DNA from: DASPHG01 sp035629775
GTDB lineage: Bacteria > Actinomycetota > Thermoleophilia > Solirubrobacterales > Thermoleophilaceae
Direction of reading: 5' to 3'
DNA: 64,000 bases
Assembly (NCBI GenBank): GCA_035629775.1
Contig: DASPHG010000006.1
Span: 1-64,000 of the forward strand
Shown: positions 41,294-48,349 of the stretch, in pieces
Layout of the letters: every line of letters begins with the position of its first letter
Numbering within the stretch: position 1 is the first letter of the stretch
Position numbers and translations under genes: made by a program
The notes under the pieces: generated by a model
Databases searched by the model: none
What the model was told of the DNA's origin: nothing
What the model saw: the letters and a program-made list of their open reading frames with translations, nothing else

Positions 41294-42289
41294 ATGCGAC
41301 GCCTTCCGCTCCTCCCGATTGCGCTCCTTGCTTCCCTTGCCGTGGCGCCGCCCGCGCTCGCCCAGGGTCCCAACCTGCCGATCAATCAGCCCGGCAAAAA
41401 GGCCAAGGCGAAGCCCGGGAAGGCGACGCTCACGTTCCGTGACGGCCTCCGCCGGAACGGCAACATGTTCCTGACACGCGGCCAGCGGGTCAAGCTGACC
41501 GGCAGCGCACGTCCCTTCGTCCCGGGCCAGTACGTGCGTGTCGAGCTGCGGCGCGATGGCCGGACGGTCCAGCGGAAGGTCAAGCGGCTCCGCAAGGCGC
41601 GCGGGGGCAAGGGCAAGTTCGCGGTCGCCTTCAAGCCGCGCCGCAGGGGTGTGCACTGGTTCCGGGTGAGCCATCGGCGCACCGCGAAGCAGCAGGCGTT
41701 CAGAACGCAGAAGCGGGCGCGCGTCCTGGACAACACCGCTAGCTCGGGTGCCCGCGGCATCCAGGTCCGGATGCTCCAGAAGGGCCTGAGGCGGCAGGGC
41801 TACGGCGGTCTCGGGACGAGCGGCTACTACGGACCGGCCACCGCGCGTGCGGTGCTGGCGTTCCGGAAGGTCAACAACCTCGGGCGCCTGATGCGGGCGA
41901 ACCGCGAGGTGTTCCAGCGCGTGTTCGAGCGGCGCGGGACCTTCAAGCTGAAGTATCCGCGCGCGGGCAAGCACGTCGAGGCCGACCTCTCGCGCCAGGT
42001 GCTCGTGCTGGCGCGGAACGGCAGGGCCGAGCGGATCTACCACACCTCGTCGGGCAAGGCGTCGACCCCGACCGTCCTCGGCTCGTTCCGCTTCTACCGC
42101 AAGGATCGCGGCACCAACGGAGTCGGGATGGTCCACTCGAACTACTTCATCGGCGGCTACGCGATCCACGGGTACCACTCGGTGCCCACGTATCCGGCGA
42201 GTCACGGTTGCCTGCGGGTGCCGATCGCGAACGCGCTCGGGATCTACAAGTGGATCAACCTCGGCGACAGGATCTTCGTTTACCGATGA
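41294..42289 (+). CDS. L,D-transpeptidase (YkuD) with peptidoglycan-binding domain
   Basis: 331 residues from ATG 41294. Signal peptide about residues 1-24 (ends ALAQ). A basic Ig-like region (KATLTFRDGLRRNGNMFLTRGQRVKLTGSA onward) precedes a PG_binding_1 domain (RGIQVRMLQKGLRRQGYGGLGTSGYYGPATARAVLAFRK, shown in parts) and the YkuD domain with VLGSFRFYRK, HGYHSVPTYPASHGCLRVP including the catalytic Cys. It forms 3-3 cross-links or attaches proteins to the wall. TATTCT (41280-41285) is 8 nt before the start. Confidence 0.94.
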   Translation: MRRLPLLPIALLASLAVAPPALAQGPNLPINQPGKKAKAKPGKATLTFRDGLRRNGNMFLTRGQRVKLTGSARPFVPGQYVRVELRRDGRTVQRKVKRLRKARGGKGKFAVAFKPRRRGVHWFRVSHRRTAKQQAFRTQKRARVLDNTASSGARGIQVRMLQKGLRRQGYGGLGTSGYYGPATARAVLAFRKVNNLGRLMRANREVFQRVFERRGTFKLKYPRAGKHVEADLSRQVLVLARNGRAERIYHTSSGKASTPTVLGSFRFYRKDRGTNGVGMVHSNYFIGGYAIHGYHSVPTYPASHGCLRVPIANALGIYKWINLGDRIFVYR

Positions 42290-42299
42290 CCGCCGCTAG

Positions 42300-42623
42300 T
42301 TGTCGTTCCTGATCGATCCGCCGCTGCTCGTCGCCGGTGGGGCCGCGTGCGCCCGGGCCGGTGGGGGCGATCGCGCGCGTGCATGCGCCGCGACGACGGG
42401 TGTCTTCTGGGCGGCCGGCGCGGCGTTCTACACCGACCGCCGGTGGACCCGGCCGGTCTCGCGGCTCTTCGGCTCGCGTGACGGTCAGGACTTCATGATC
42501 AACTCGGGCGTGCTCGACATCGGCTACCAGCCGCGGGCGGCCGGTACGCACGCGGCGGCGCTGGCCGCCTTCGCCACCTACCCGCTCTGGTTCTTGCTCG
42601 GATGGACGCTCGCGCGCGGCTGA
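42300..42623 (+). CDS. Small membrane protein of unknown function
   Basis: 107 residues from TTG 42300, 10 nt after the L,D-transpeptidase. A hydrophobic N-terminal part and a C-terminal helix (AALAAFATYPLWFLLGWTLARG) flank a soluble centre (RRWTRPVSRLFGSRDGQDFMINSGVLDIG). No family recognised. The stop lies 22 nt inside pyrE, which suggests translational coupling or that the true end of one gene differs. Confidence 0.6.
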   Translation: MSFLIDPPLLVAGGAACARAGGGDRARACAATTGVFWAAGAAFYTDRRWTRPVSRLFGSRDGQDFMINSGVLDIGYQPRAAGTHAAALAAFATYPLWFLLGWTLARG

Positions 42624-43153
42624 TCGCGGCGCTCCGCGAGCACGCGCTCGTGATGGGCGAGGTCACGCTGACGAGCGGCGCGACCGCGCAGTACTACGTG
42701 GACGCGAAGCGCGCGATCCTCATCCCGGAGGGGTTCCTCGCACTCGGCGAGCTGGTGGCGGCCGAGGCGCGCGATCTCGGCGCGACCGCTGTCGGGGGGA
42801 TGACGATGGGGGCCGACCCGGTGGCCTGCGCCGCGCTCGCGGGCGGCGCCGACGTGAAGGCCTTCTTCGTCCGCAAGGAGCGCAAGGAGCACGGCCTGCA
42901 GCGCTGGGTCGAGGGCCCGCTCCTCGAGCCGGGCGAGCGGTGCCTCGTCGTCGAGGACGTCGTCACCACCGGCGGCTCGACGGTGCGCGCGATCGAGCGC
43001 GTCCGCGCGGAGGGCTTCACGATCGCGGGCGTGGTCAGCGTGCTCGACCGGCTTGCCGGCGGCGGCGAGGCGATCGAGGTGGCGGCGGACGCGCCCTACC
43101 GGCCGCTCACGACGATCGACGACGTCTACCCGGATCGCCCGGACCGCGCCTAG
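42602..43153 (+). CDS. pyrE: Orotate phosphoribosyltransferase
   Basis: 183 residues. It joins orotate to PRPP in pyrimidine synthesis. TLTSGATAQYYVDAKRAIL, GGMTMGADPVACAAL, FFVRKERKEHGLQRWVEG and the PRPP loop CLVVEDVVTTGGSTVRAIERV are diagnostic. Overlaps the upstream small membrane protein gene by 22 nt and the convergent lipoprotein gene by 4 nt. Confidence 0.95.
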   Translation: MDARARLIAALREHALVMGEVTLTSGATAQYYVDAKRAILIPEGFLALGELVAAEARDLGATAVGGMTMGADPVACAALAGGADVKAFFVRKERKEHGLQRWVEGPLLEPGERCLVVEDVVTTGGSTVRAIERVRAEGFTIAGVVSVLDRLAGGGEAIEVAADAPYRPLTTIDDVYPDRPDRA

Positions 43154-43737
43154 CCCCGCGGCGCGCGGGCGCGAAGGCTCGCCAGCATCACGCCGAGCGG
43201 GCCGGAATGGACCGGCGCGGAGCCCAGGCGGGCGGAGAAGGCCACCACGGTGTAGGTGACGCGGCCCGGCCGCCGGAAGGCGGTGACGCTGATCCGCTGG
43301 CGCCCGCCCGTGGCGGCGAGCGTGCCCGTGCCGTCGACTCGCCCGTTCGGATAGGGACTGCGAGGGACGGTCCGTGCCCGCGTGGCTCGAACCCGGCGGA
43401 ACGCCGGCAGCGCCCTGAAGGCGCGCCGCGCGTAGCGGGGGGCGGGGGTCGTCCGCCCGGGCTCGCTTCTGTCGGCGGCGACCGTGACGGCGAGCAGCCT
43501 GTCGCTCGAGCGGATCAGCGTCGCGCCCCGCCGGGTGCGCGCGGTCCACTCGCGCGGCACCGACATCGTGAAACCGGCCGCCCGGTTCGCGAGCGTGCGC
43601 CAGCCAGGCGGGGGATCGGCGGGCGGGTCTCTGCGCTCGGTCGCCGGGTCGGGTGCGCCGGCGAACTCGTCATCCTCGTCGCATCCGCCGGCGAGCGCGA
43701 TGGCGAGCGCGGCCAGGAGCGATGCGGTCGCACGCAC
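43150..43737 (-). CDS. Putative secreted lipoprotein of unknown function
   Basis: 195 residues. Lipobox LAGGC at about residue 19, an acidic spacer (DEDDEFAGAPDPATERRD), then a domain beginning WRTLANRAAGFTMSVPREWTARTRRGATLIRSSDRLLAVTV (in parts), which resembles the PsbP/DUF-type folds of small lipoproteins (AGF-x-x-x-VP-x-x-W). Function unknown. Divergent from the prepilin gene over 96 bp that hold a perfect palindrome. Confidence 0.82.
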   Translation of the reverse strand: MRATASLLAALAIALAGGCDEDDEFAGAPDPATERRDPPADPPPGWRTLANRAAGFTMSVPREWTARTRRGATLIRSSDRLLAVTVAADRSEPGRTTPAPRYARRAFRALPAFRRVRATRARTVPRSPYPNGRVDGTGTLAATGGRQRISVTAFRRPGRVTYTVVAFSARLGSAPVHSGPLGVMLASLRARAPRG

Positions 43738-43784
43738 CCGGCGAGGTTATCCGCACGTCCAGCGTGAGCCTCAGGTCATTACAG

Positions 43785-43803
43785 CGGCCGCGAATCGCGG
43801 CCG
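43785..43803. promoter_or_regulatory. Perfect palindrome in a divergent promoter region
   Basis: CGGCCGCGA-A-TCGCGGCCG, a 9-bp inverted repeat around one base, midway between the divergent lipoprotein (start 43737) and prepilin (start 43834) genes. The position suits an operator for both promoters. In a genome this GC-rich a chance palindrome is possible. Confidence 0.4.
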
Positions 43804-43833
43804 ATACGCGGTCCTAAGCGAAGTTCCCAAACC

Positions 43834-44292
43834 ATGCCCTTCTCCCACCGCATCCGACGCGAGGACGGAATGACCCTTCTGGAGGTCCTGGCCGTCTGCG
43901 CGATCCTCGGCGTCCTCGCCGCGATCTCCTACACGCTTTTCTTCGGGCAGGACCAGAGCGCGTTGGACGCGCAGGCGAAGTCGAACGCGCGCAATCTGCT
44001 CTGGAAGGTCCACACGTGCTTCACGGCCACCGAGGACTACACCCTCTGCGACGAGCCGACCGAGCAGGAGCCGCCCCCGGGAGTGATCTGGGGCGACCAG
44101 CCCGGCGAGACCGAGGTCGTGCGCGCGGAGACCTCGAAGTACAAGGTGACCGTCACCTCGCGCTCACGCGCAGCGACGAACGGGGCGAACCACACCTTCA
44201 CCATCGTGAAGGAGCTGAACGGGAGCGATTCGCGCACGTGCGCGGCCGGCACCGACAACGACGCCGGCGGCTGCAAGCGCGGCATCTGGTAG
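43834..44292 (+). CDS. Type IV prepilin-like protein
   Basis: 152 residues. Prepilin signal RREDG followed by MTLLEVLAVCAILGVLAAISY, with cleavage after Gly12 and the conserved Glu at +5. The mature part has paired cysteines (HTCFTATEDYTLC and SRTCAAGTDNDAGGC). It needs a prepilin peptidase and an assembly ATPase, none of which is in the window, so it is an orphan pilin or pseudopilin here. The csoR operator begins 10 nt after its stop. Confidence 0.9.
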   Translation: MPFSHRIRREDGMTLLEVLAVCAILGVLAAISYTLFFGQDQSALDAQAKSNARNLLWKVHTCFTATEDYTLCDEPTEQEPPPGVIWGDQPGETEVVRAETSKYKVTVTSRSRAATNGANHTFTIVKELNGSDSRTCAAGTDNDAGGCKRGIW

Positions 44293-44302
44293 TCCGTCTC
44301 GA

Positions 44303-44319
44303 ATACCCGCGGGGGGTAT
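44303..44319. promoter_or_regulatory. CsoR operator (predicted) overlapping the csoR promoter
   Basis: ATACCC-N5-GGGTAT, the G/C-tract inverted repeat typical of CsoR/RcnR-family operators, placed 10 nt before the csoR start. TATGCT (44317-44322) overlaps its right end and would serve as -10 element, so bound repressor would block its own transcription until Cu(I) releases it. Confidence 0.75.
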
Positions 44320-44329
44320 GCTCTCCTGC

Positions 44330-44626
44330 ATGACAGCCACCTCTGCAAGACGCGGCTACTCGGCGACGAAGGACGAGCTCGCGAAACGCCTCCACCGGAT
44401 CGAGGGCCAGGTTCGGGGCATCGAGAAGATGGTGGAGGACGACCGGTACTGCACGGACGTGCTGACCCAGATCGCCGCCGTTCAGTCCGCGCTCGACCGC
44501 GTGGCGCTGAGCCTCCTCGACGGGCATGCCCGCCACTGCGTGGTCGGTGGCCACGGCGACGGCGAGCCCGAGGAGCTGACCGACGAGATGATGGGCGCCG
44601 TGGCGCGGCTCATGCGACGCGGCTGA
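44330..44626 (+). CDS. csoR: Metal-sensing repressor of the CsoR family
   Basis: 98 residues from ATG 44330. An ATG at 44318 lies inside the operator and is not used in my reading. The all-helical DUF156 fold is seen in DELAKRLHRIEGQVRGIEKMVEDDRYCTDVLTQIAAVQSALDRVALSLLDGHARHCV (in parts). Cu(I) ligands Cys (DDRYC) and His-x3-Cys (GHARHC) form the C-H-C signature of copper sensors. No copper ATPase or chaperone gene is adjacent. Confidence 0.93.
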   Translation: MTATSARRGYSATKDELAKRLHRIEGQVRGIEKMVEDDRYCTDVLTQIAAVQSALDRVALSLLDGHARHCVVGGHGDGEPEELTDEMMGAVARLMRRG

Positions 44627-44631
44627 CCGCG

Positions 44632-45612
44632 CTAACAGGGCGCGGCCACGGGCGGACGCGGGGGGAGGCGCGCGGCGAGCCATCTCGCCGCGTCGCTCAG
44701 CATCTGCGTGCCCGACTCGAACCCGCCGTCGTCGGCCGTCGCCGCCAGCGTGGCGACGATGCCTCCTCGCCCGGGGTCGAGGTTCACGACGCCGATCTGG
44801 CGGACGAGGTACGCGCCGTCAACGCCGGGCCCCCAGCCGCCCTTGAACCGCGGCTGTCCCGGCATCTCCCCGAGCCCCCACCGCTGGCTCGGGACCACGC
44901 TCCCCATGAGGTCGAGCAGGTAGTCGGTGGTCTCGCGGTCCGCGAGGCACCCACCGGCGAGCGAGGACATGAACGCGTGCTGGGCCTCGAGCGACCACTC
45001 GGTCTGGCCGTAGGGGGAGAACCCGTCCCTCCCCTGGGTCGACACGACGGTGTTCGGATCTCCGGCCGCGCGTAGCACCTCCGTGACCGCCGCAGCCGCG
45101 CCGTCGACGCCGCCGTGCGTGGCGATCAGCCCGTTCCACAACTCCATCGCGGCGGCGTTGTCGGAGGCGGTCAGCGCGGCTGAGATCCAGGCCCGCTGCT
45201 GCGAGTCCAGGCGGCCGGGACCGCCCGCATCGTCGGTCACCCGCAGCGCGATCGGAACCTTGATCGTGGACCACGCCGCGCCGCTCTGCAGCGTCCCCAG
45301 CTTCTCGAGGCCGCCGTCACCAGCCGCCCCGACCGTCATGCCCAGCTCTCCGGGGAGCGAGTCCGCGAAGGCCTCGAACGCGCTGGCGTCGGCCGCGCTC
45401 ATGATGTCGCCGGCGGGGGCCCGCTCCGCCGGCGTGGTTGCCTCCCGTTCGAGCCTGCGCTCCAGCGTGCGCTTTCTCTCCTCGAGCCGTTCGAGCCGCC
45501 GCTCGTCGGCCGGCGACGGGATGGCGGCCGAGTCGGTCGCCTCCGGGTCATCGCCGCAGCTCGCGAGGAGCACCGCCATCAGTGCGAGCAGGGAGAAGAT
45601 CCGGGAAGACAT
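44632..45612 (-). CDS. Lipoprotein serine hydrolase, class A beta-lactamase-like
   Basis: 326 residues. Lipobox LLASC at about residue 19, then a 25-residue coiled coil (RRLERLEERKRTLERRLER). The beta-lactamase fold shows AWSTIKVPIAL with S-x-x-K, ALTASDNAAAMELW with SDN and RFKGGWGPG in place of KTG. The omega-loop Glu of true beta-lactamases is not evident, so a D,D-peptidase or enzymatically altered relative is more likely than antibiotic resistance. Divergent from another coiled-coil lipoprotein 37 bp away. Confidence 0.88.
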   Translation of the reverse strand: MSSRIFSLLALMAVLLASCGDDPEATDSAAIPSPADERRLERLEERKRTLERRLEREATTPAERAPAGDIMSAADASAFEAFADSLPGELGMTVGAAGDGGLEKLGTLQSGAAWSTIKVPIALRVTDDAGGPGRLDSQQRAWISAALTASDNAAAMELWNGLIATHGGVDGAAAAVTEVLRAAGDPNTVVSTQGRDGFSPYGQTEWSLEAQHAFMSSLAGGCLADRETTDYLLDLMGSVVPSQRWGLGEMPGQPRFKGGWGPGVDGAYLVRQIGVVNLDPGRGGIVATLAATADDGGFESGTQMLSDAARWLAARLPPRPPVAAPC

Positions 45613-45649
45613 GGCGCTGACGGTATCTCGGGGTTATCGTGGACGCGAC

Positions 45650-46138
45650 ATGCCGGATATCCGCAGATCGGTTTTTCTAGCGCTCGCGAGCGCGGTCCTC
45701 GTAGCGGGCTTCGGCGGGTGCGGCGGGGACGACTCGGAGGACGTGAGCGAGGAGCGGATCTCGCAGGAGCGGCGTGAGGCGGCGCAGATCGCCCGACAGG
45801 AGGAGCGGGTGAAGCAGCTCGAGCGGGAGCTCCGGGAGCGGCAACGAGGCGACGGCCAGGCCGCGCCGGAACCGGGGCCGGCGCCCAGCGCCCCGCCCTC
45901 CAGCGGGACCGCCCCGGCGGGCACGACGAGCTGCGGCGACGGCGTCTACGTCAACTCGGTCACGACGTGCCCATTCGCCCACAACGTCCGCGCGGAGTAC
46001 AACTCGAGCGGCGGCAGCGGGGACATGACGGTCGAGGCATACAGCGCGGCCACCGGGCAGCGCTACGTCATGACGTGCTCAGGCGGAAGCCCGCACGTCT
46101 GCTTCGGCGGCAACGACGCCCGCATCTACTTCCCGTAG
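45650..46138 (+). CDS. Coiled-coil lipoprotein with cysteine-containing C-terminal domain
   Basis: 162 residues from ATG 45650. Signal peptide with lipobox GFGGC near residue 24, then a coiled coil (EERISQERREAAQIARQEERVKQLERELRER, in parts), a Pro/Gly-rich linker, and a small domain with four cysteines (TTSCGDGVYVNSVTTCPFAHNV...VMTCSGGSPHVCFGG). The last part resembles small secreted domains in actinobacterial proteins of unknown role. TATCGT (45635-45640) lies 9 nt before the start. Confidence 0.85.
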   Translation: MPDIRRSVFLALASAVLVAGFGGCGGDDSEDVSEERISQERREAAQIARQEERVKQLERELRERQRGDGQAAPEPGPAPSAPPSSGTAPAGTTSCGDGVYVNSVTTCPFAHNVRAEYNSSGGSGDMTVEAYSAATGQRYVMTCSGGSPHVCFGGNDARIYFP

Positions 46139-46148
46139 GCCCGCCGCG

Positions 46149-46184
46149 TCCTGAAGGCTGGATGCCCCCGGCAGGATTCGAACC
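46149..46184 (-). repeat. Duplicate of tRNA-Arg 3' end and flank (copy 1)
   Basis: 36 bp identical to 46225-46260, which covers the T-loop, 3' T-stem, 3' acceptor strand, discriminator and 14 nt of 3' flank of tRNA-Arg(CCT). No other part of a tRNA accompanies this copy. Tandem copies of a tRNA 3' end with flank are what site-specific integration or its collapse leaves behind; plain duplication is the alternative. Confidence 0.85.
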
Positions 46185-46224
46185 GGATGTGAGCCGGGAC
46201 GGCGAACGACGTCGCAGGTTCGCA

Positions 46225-46260
46225 TCCTGAAGGCTGGATGCCCCCGGCAGGATTCGAACC
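46225..46260 (-). repeat. tRNA-Arg 3' end and flank (copy 2, within the functional gene)
   Basis: Second member of the 36-bp direct repeat, 40 bp from copy 1 (76 bp start to start). A 19-nt stretch at 46211-46229 is in addition an inverted near-copy of the T-arm (one mismatch), so this segment can fold back on the tRNA 3' part. Confidence 0.85.
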
Positions 46261-46311
46261 TGCGACACCAGGTTTAGGAAACCTGTGCTCTATCCCCTGA
46301 GCTACGAGGGC
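46239..46311 (-). tRNA. tRNA-Arg (anticodon CCT)
   Basis: 73 nt. Acceptor GCCCTCG pairs with CGGGGGC including one T-G pair, D-arm GCTC/GAGC, anticodon stem CAGGT/ACCTG with loop TTCCTAA giving CCT (codon AGG), T-arm GCAGG-TTCGAAT-CCTGC, discriminator A, no encoded CCA. It is flanked downstream by a partial duplicate of its own 3' end. Confidence 0.97.
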
Positions 46312-46338
46312 GCTCGGCGAGCTTAGCCCTGGCCGGCT

Positions 46339-47697
46339 CTAGAAGTTCGGACAGCGGAAGCGACCCCAGGCCTTGCACGCGCCCTTCACCGGCGCGCCGT
46401 TGGGGTTGCGGAGCACGACGAGGTCGGCCGTCGATGAGAAGAGCCCGCGGCCGCCCGGTTTGCCCCACTCGTAGAACGAGACGACGCCCCTGAACGGGCC
46501 GCGGCCCGGGAAGACCCCACCCGGCTTCTTGTGTACGAAGAGCACCGCCGAGCTGCCCGGGCGGAGGAACGAGCCGCGCGGGAACTCGAAGTAGAAGGGC
46601 TGGTTCTCGATCTCGTACTCGTACAGGTTGATCGTGTCCGATCCGCGGTTCGTCAGCGTCACCCACTCGTCGGTGCTGCCGTTGTTCGTGACGGCCAGGT
46701 TGATGTCGCCGTTGTACGGCTCGGAGCATGTCTTCTTGCACGGGTACATCTGCCAGGCGCGCAGTTCGCTGTTCGGGTCGAACAGGTAGGCGCCGTCGCC
46801 GAGCCACTTCTTGTCGCCGCTGACGTTGTCGAAAATCGTGTGAGGCTCGCCCCAGTGGAAGGTGTTGGCGTCGTTCTTGCCCTTGCCGACCACCACGCGG
46901 ATCGCGCCGTTCGCCGGGATCTTCGCGTTCTTGGGGAACCGGTAGCCGGACTTCAGCTTGCGGCCGCGAAGATGCGAGTCACGCAGGTTCCAGCCCTTCA
47001 GCGAGACCTCCTTCGAGCTCTCGTTGTGGATTCGGATCCATTCGCCGCCCGGCTTGTCGGTGCCCTCGCCGTCCCACCTGATCTTCATGCGCAGCTTGGC
47101 GTCCTGCGACGGCCCGGGCTTCCCGCAGGCGGTCGGGTTGAACAGACCGGCGCCGCGCTTCTGGGCCTTCTCGGTCGCCTTGAAGTAGCCCTTGTTCCAC
47201 GGCCACTCGTTGCCGTTGGGGAACCACAGCGCCAGTCCCTTCTCGAGCAGGGTCACCGCCGGGTCGACCCAGCGCCCGCCCTTGCGGACCTGGAGCGCGC
47301 GGCGGAGCCGGACGCGCTTCCCCTGGGTGACGCTGCTGCCGCGCAGCGCGACCAGGCGGAACTTGCCCTTGATCAGCTTGTCGAGCGTGTTAGCGGCCTG
47401 CGGCCCGAGGCAGTTCCCGCGCCGGCCCTTGCCGACGCGCGTGTAGTGCGAGAGCTCGGGCGCCTGGAGGCCGAGCATCCGGACGGTCACCGCCCCCTTC
47501 TTGGTGTACTTGCCGCCGGGCGTCTTGACCTGCGGCCGCAGCGTGTCGCCGTCGGCCACGTACTTGACCTTGGCGGTCCACACCTTGCACTTCGGCTTCT
47601 TCTTGCCGGGGACGCAGGGAGCGCGCGCGGCTTCGGCCGCCGGTGCGGCGACGAGCAGCGACGTCAGGACGGCGGCGAGTCCCAGGGCCCGGGTCAC
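46339..47697 (-). CDS. Secreted SNase-like nuclease with two lamin-tail domains
   Basis: 452 residues from GTG 47697; GTG 47712 is an alternative. Signal peptide (residues 1-22). SNase domain about 35-195: KVKYVADGDTLRP, TVRMLGLQAPELSHY with the expected Arg and Glu, GKGRRGNCLGPQA, RLRRALQVRKGGRWVDP and WPWNKGYFKATEKAQKRGAGLF. Two lamin-tail-like beta domains follow, with GEWIRIHNESSKEVSLKGWNLRD and DEWVTLTNRGSDTINLYEYEIE. An extracellular or surface-bound DNA/RNA-degrading enzyme is likely; lamin-tail domains often accompany secreted nucleases. Confidence 0.91.
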   Translation of the reverse strand: MTRALGLAAVLTSLLVAAPAAEAARAPCVPGKKKPKCKVWTAKVKYVADGDTLRPQVKTPGGKYTKKGAVTVRMLGLQAPELSHYTRVGKGRRGNCLGPQAANTLDKLIKGKFRLVALRGSSVTQGKRVRLRRALQVRKGGRWVDPAVTLLEKGLALWFPNGNEWPWNKGYFKATEKAQKRGAGLFNPTACGKPGPSQDAKLRMKIRWDGEGTDKPGGEWIRIHNESSKEVSLKGWNLRDSHLRGRKLKSGYRFPKNAKIPANGAIRVVVGKGKNDANTFHWGEPHTIFDNVSGDKKWLGDGAYLFDPNSELRAWQMYPCKKTCSEPYNGDINLAVTNNGSTDEWVTLTNRGSDTINLYEYEIENQPFYFEFPRGSFLRPGSSAVLFVHKKPGGVFPGRGPFRGVVSFYEWGKPGGRGLFSSTADLVVLRNPNGAPVKGACKAWGRFRCPNF

Positions 47698-47729
47698 CAG
47701 ACCAACGTAGGGCACGTTGCCGGTTTTCG

Positions 47730-48338
47730 CTACTCCTCGTAGAGAGATTCGTTCGCGAGCTGACCGCCGCCCTCGCCCCAGAGGCGAATGTCGACGTAGT
47801 CGCCGGTGTAGTTGTCGAGCGACACGAGCGTGAAGCGGTCCTCGAGGAGCTCGCACTGGTCGGTCGTCGTCGGGCCGAGCTCGGCGGTCGCCACGGCGCC
47901 GTGGGGCACGAGCGCGACGCCCCATACGAGCGTGATCACCCCGCGGCGGCCCTGCGGACCGCGCCAGGTCCCGAGCTCCTCGTCCGAGAGGTCGAGGCTC
48001 CAGTCCGGGTTCGCCTCGGCCGTCTCGTCCGTGAAGTCGGCCACGGCGTAGAACGCGCTCGCTTCGGCGCCCTCGTGCTCGCGCGTGAACGAGACGTAGC
48101 CGAAGACCTCGAAGCCGGTGGTCGTGGTCGCGCTGGCCGGGAAGTACGTCCGTCCCTCCCAGGAGCGGTCGGGGAACCACCGGATGTCGCCGATCTCGCC
48201 CAAGTCCTCCTCGGAGCGGATTTCGCCGAAGGCCGCGCGGAAGCGCTGGCCCAGCGCCTCGGCCCAGCGCCCATACGGCAGCGCCTCCTGGGGCGGCTCG
48301 GCGATGAACTGCGGGATCGGCCTCTCAGAAGGCGGCAC
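47730..48338 (-). CDS. Conserved-looking soluble protein of unknown function
   Basis: 202 residues from GTG 48338. ALPYGRWAEALGQRFRAAFGEI, DIRWFPDRSWEGRTYFPASA, GFEVFGYVSFTRE, PDWSLDLSDEELGTWRG and GDYVDIRLWGEGGGQLANESLYEE suggest a compact alpha/beta domain with many aromatic and acidic residues. No signal peptide or catalytic motif seen. It follows galT by 11 nt on the same strand. I do not recognise a family. Confidence 0.78.
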   Translation of the reverse strand: MPPSERPIPQFIAEPPQEALPYGRWAEALGQRFRAAFGEIRSEEDLGEIGDIRWFPDRSWEGRTYFPASATTTTGFEVFGYVSFTREHEGAEASAFYAVADFTDETAEANPDWSLDLSDEELGTWRGPQGRRGVITLVWGVALVPHGAVATAELGPTTTDQCELLEDRFTLVSLDNYTGDYVDIRLWGEGGGQLANESLYEE

Positions 48339-48349
48339 GGCGCGGCAAG

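Noticed and set aside
44318..44329. ATG 44318 as csoR start
   Set aside because: It lies within the predicted operator and the extra residues (MLSC) are not part of the CsoR fold; ATG 44330 fits better.
44632..45612. Antibiotic-resistance beta-lactamase
   Set aside because: KTG is replaced by KGG and the omega-loop Glu is not evident, so I call only a serine hydrolase of that fold.
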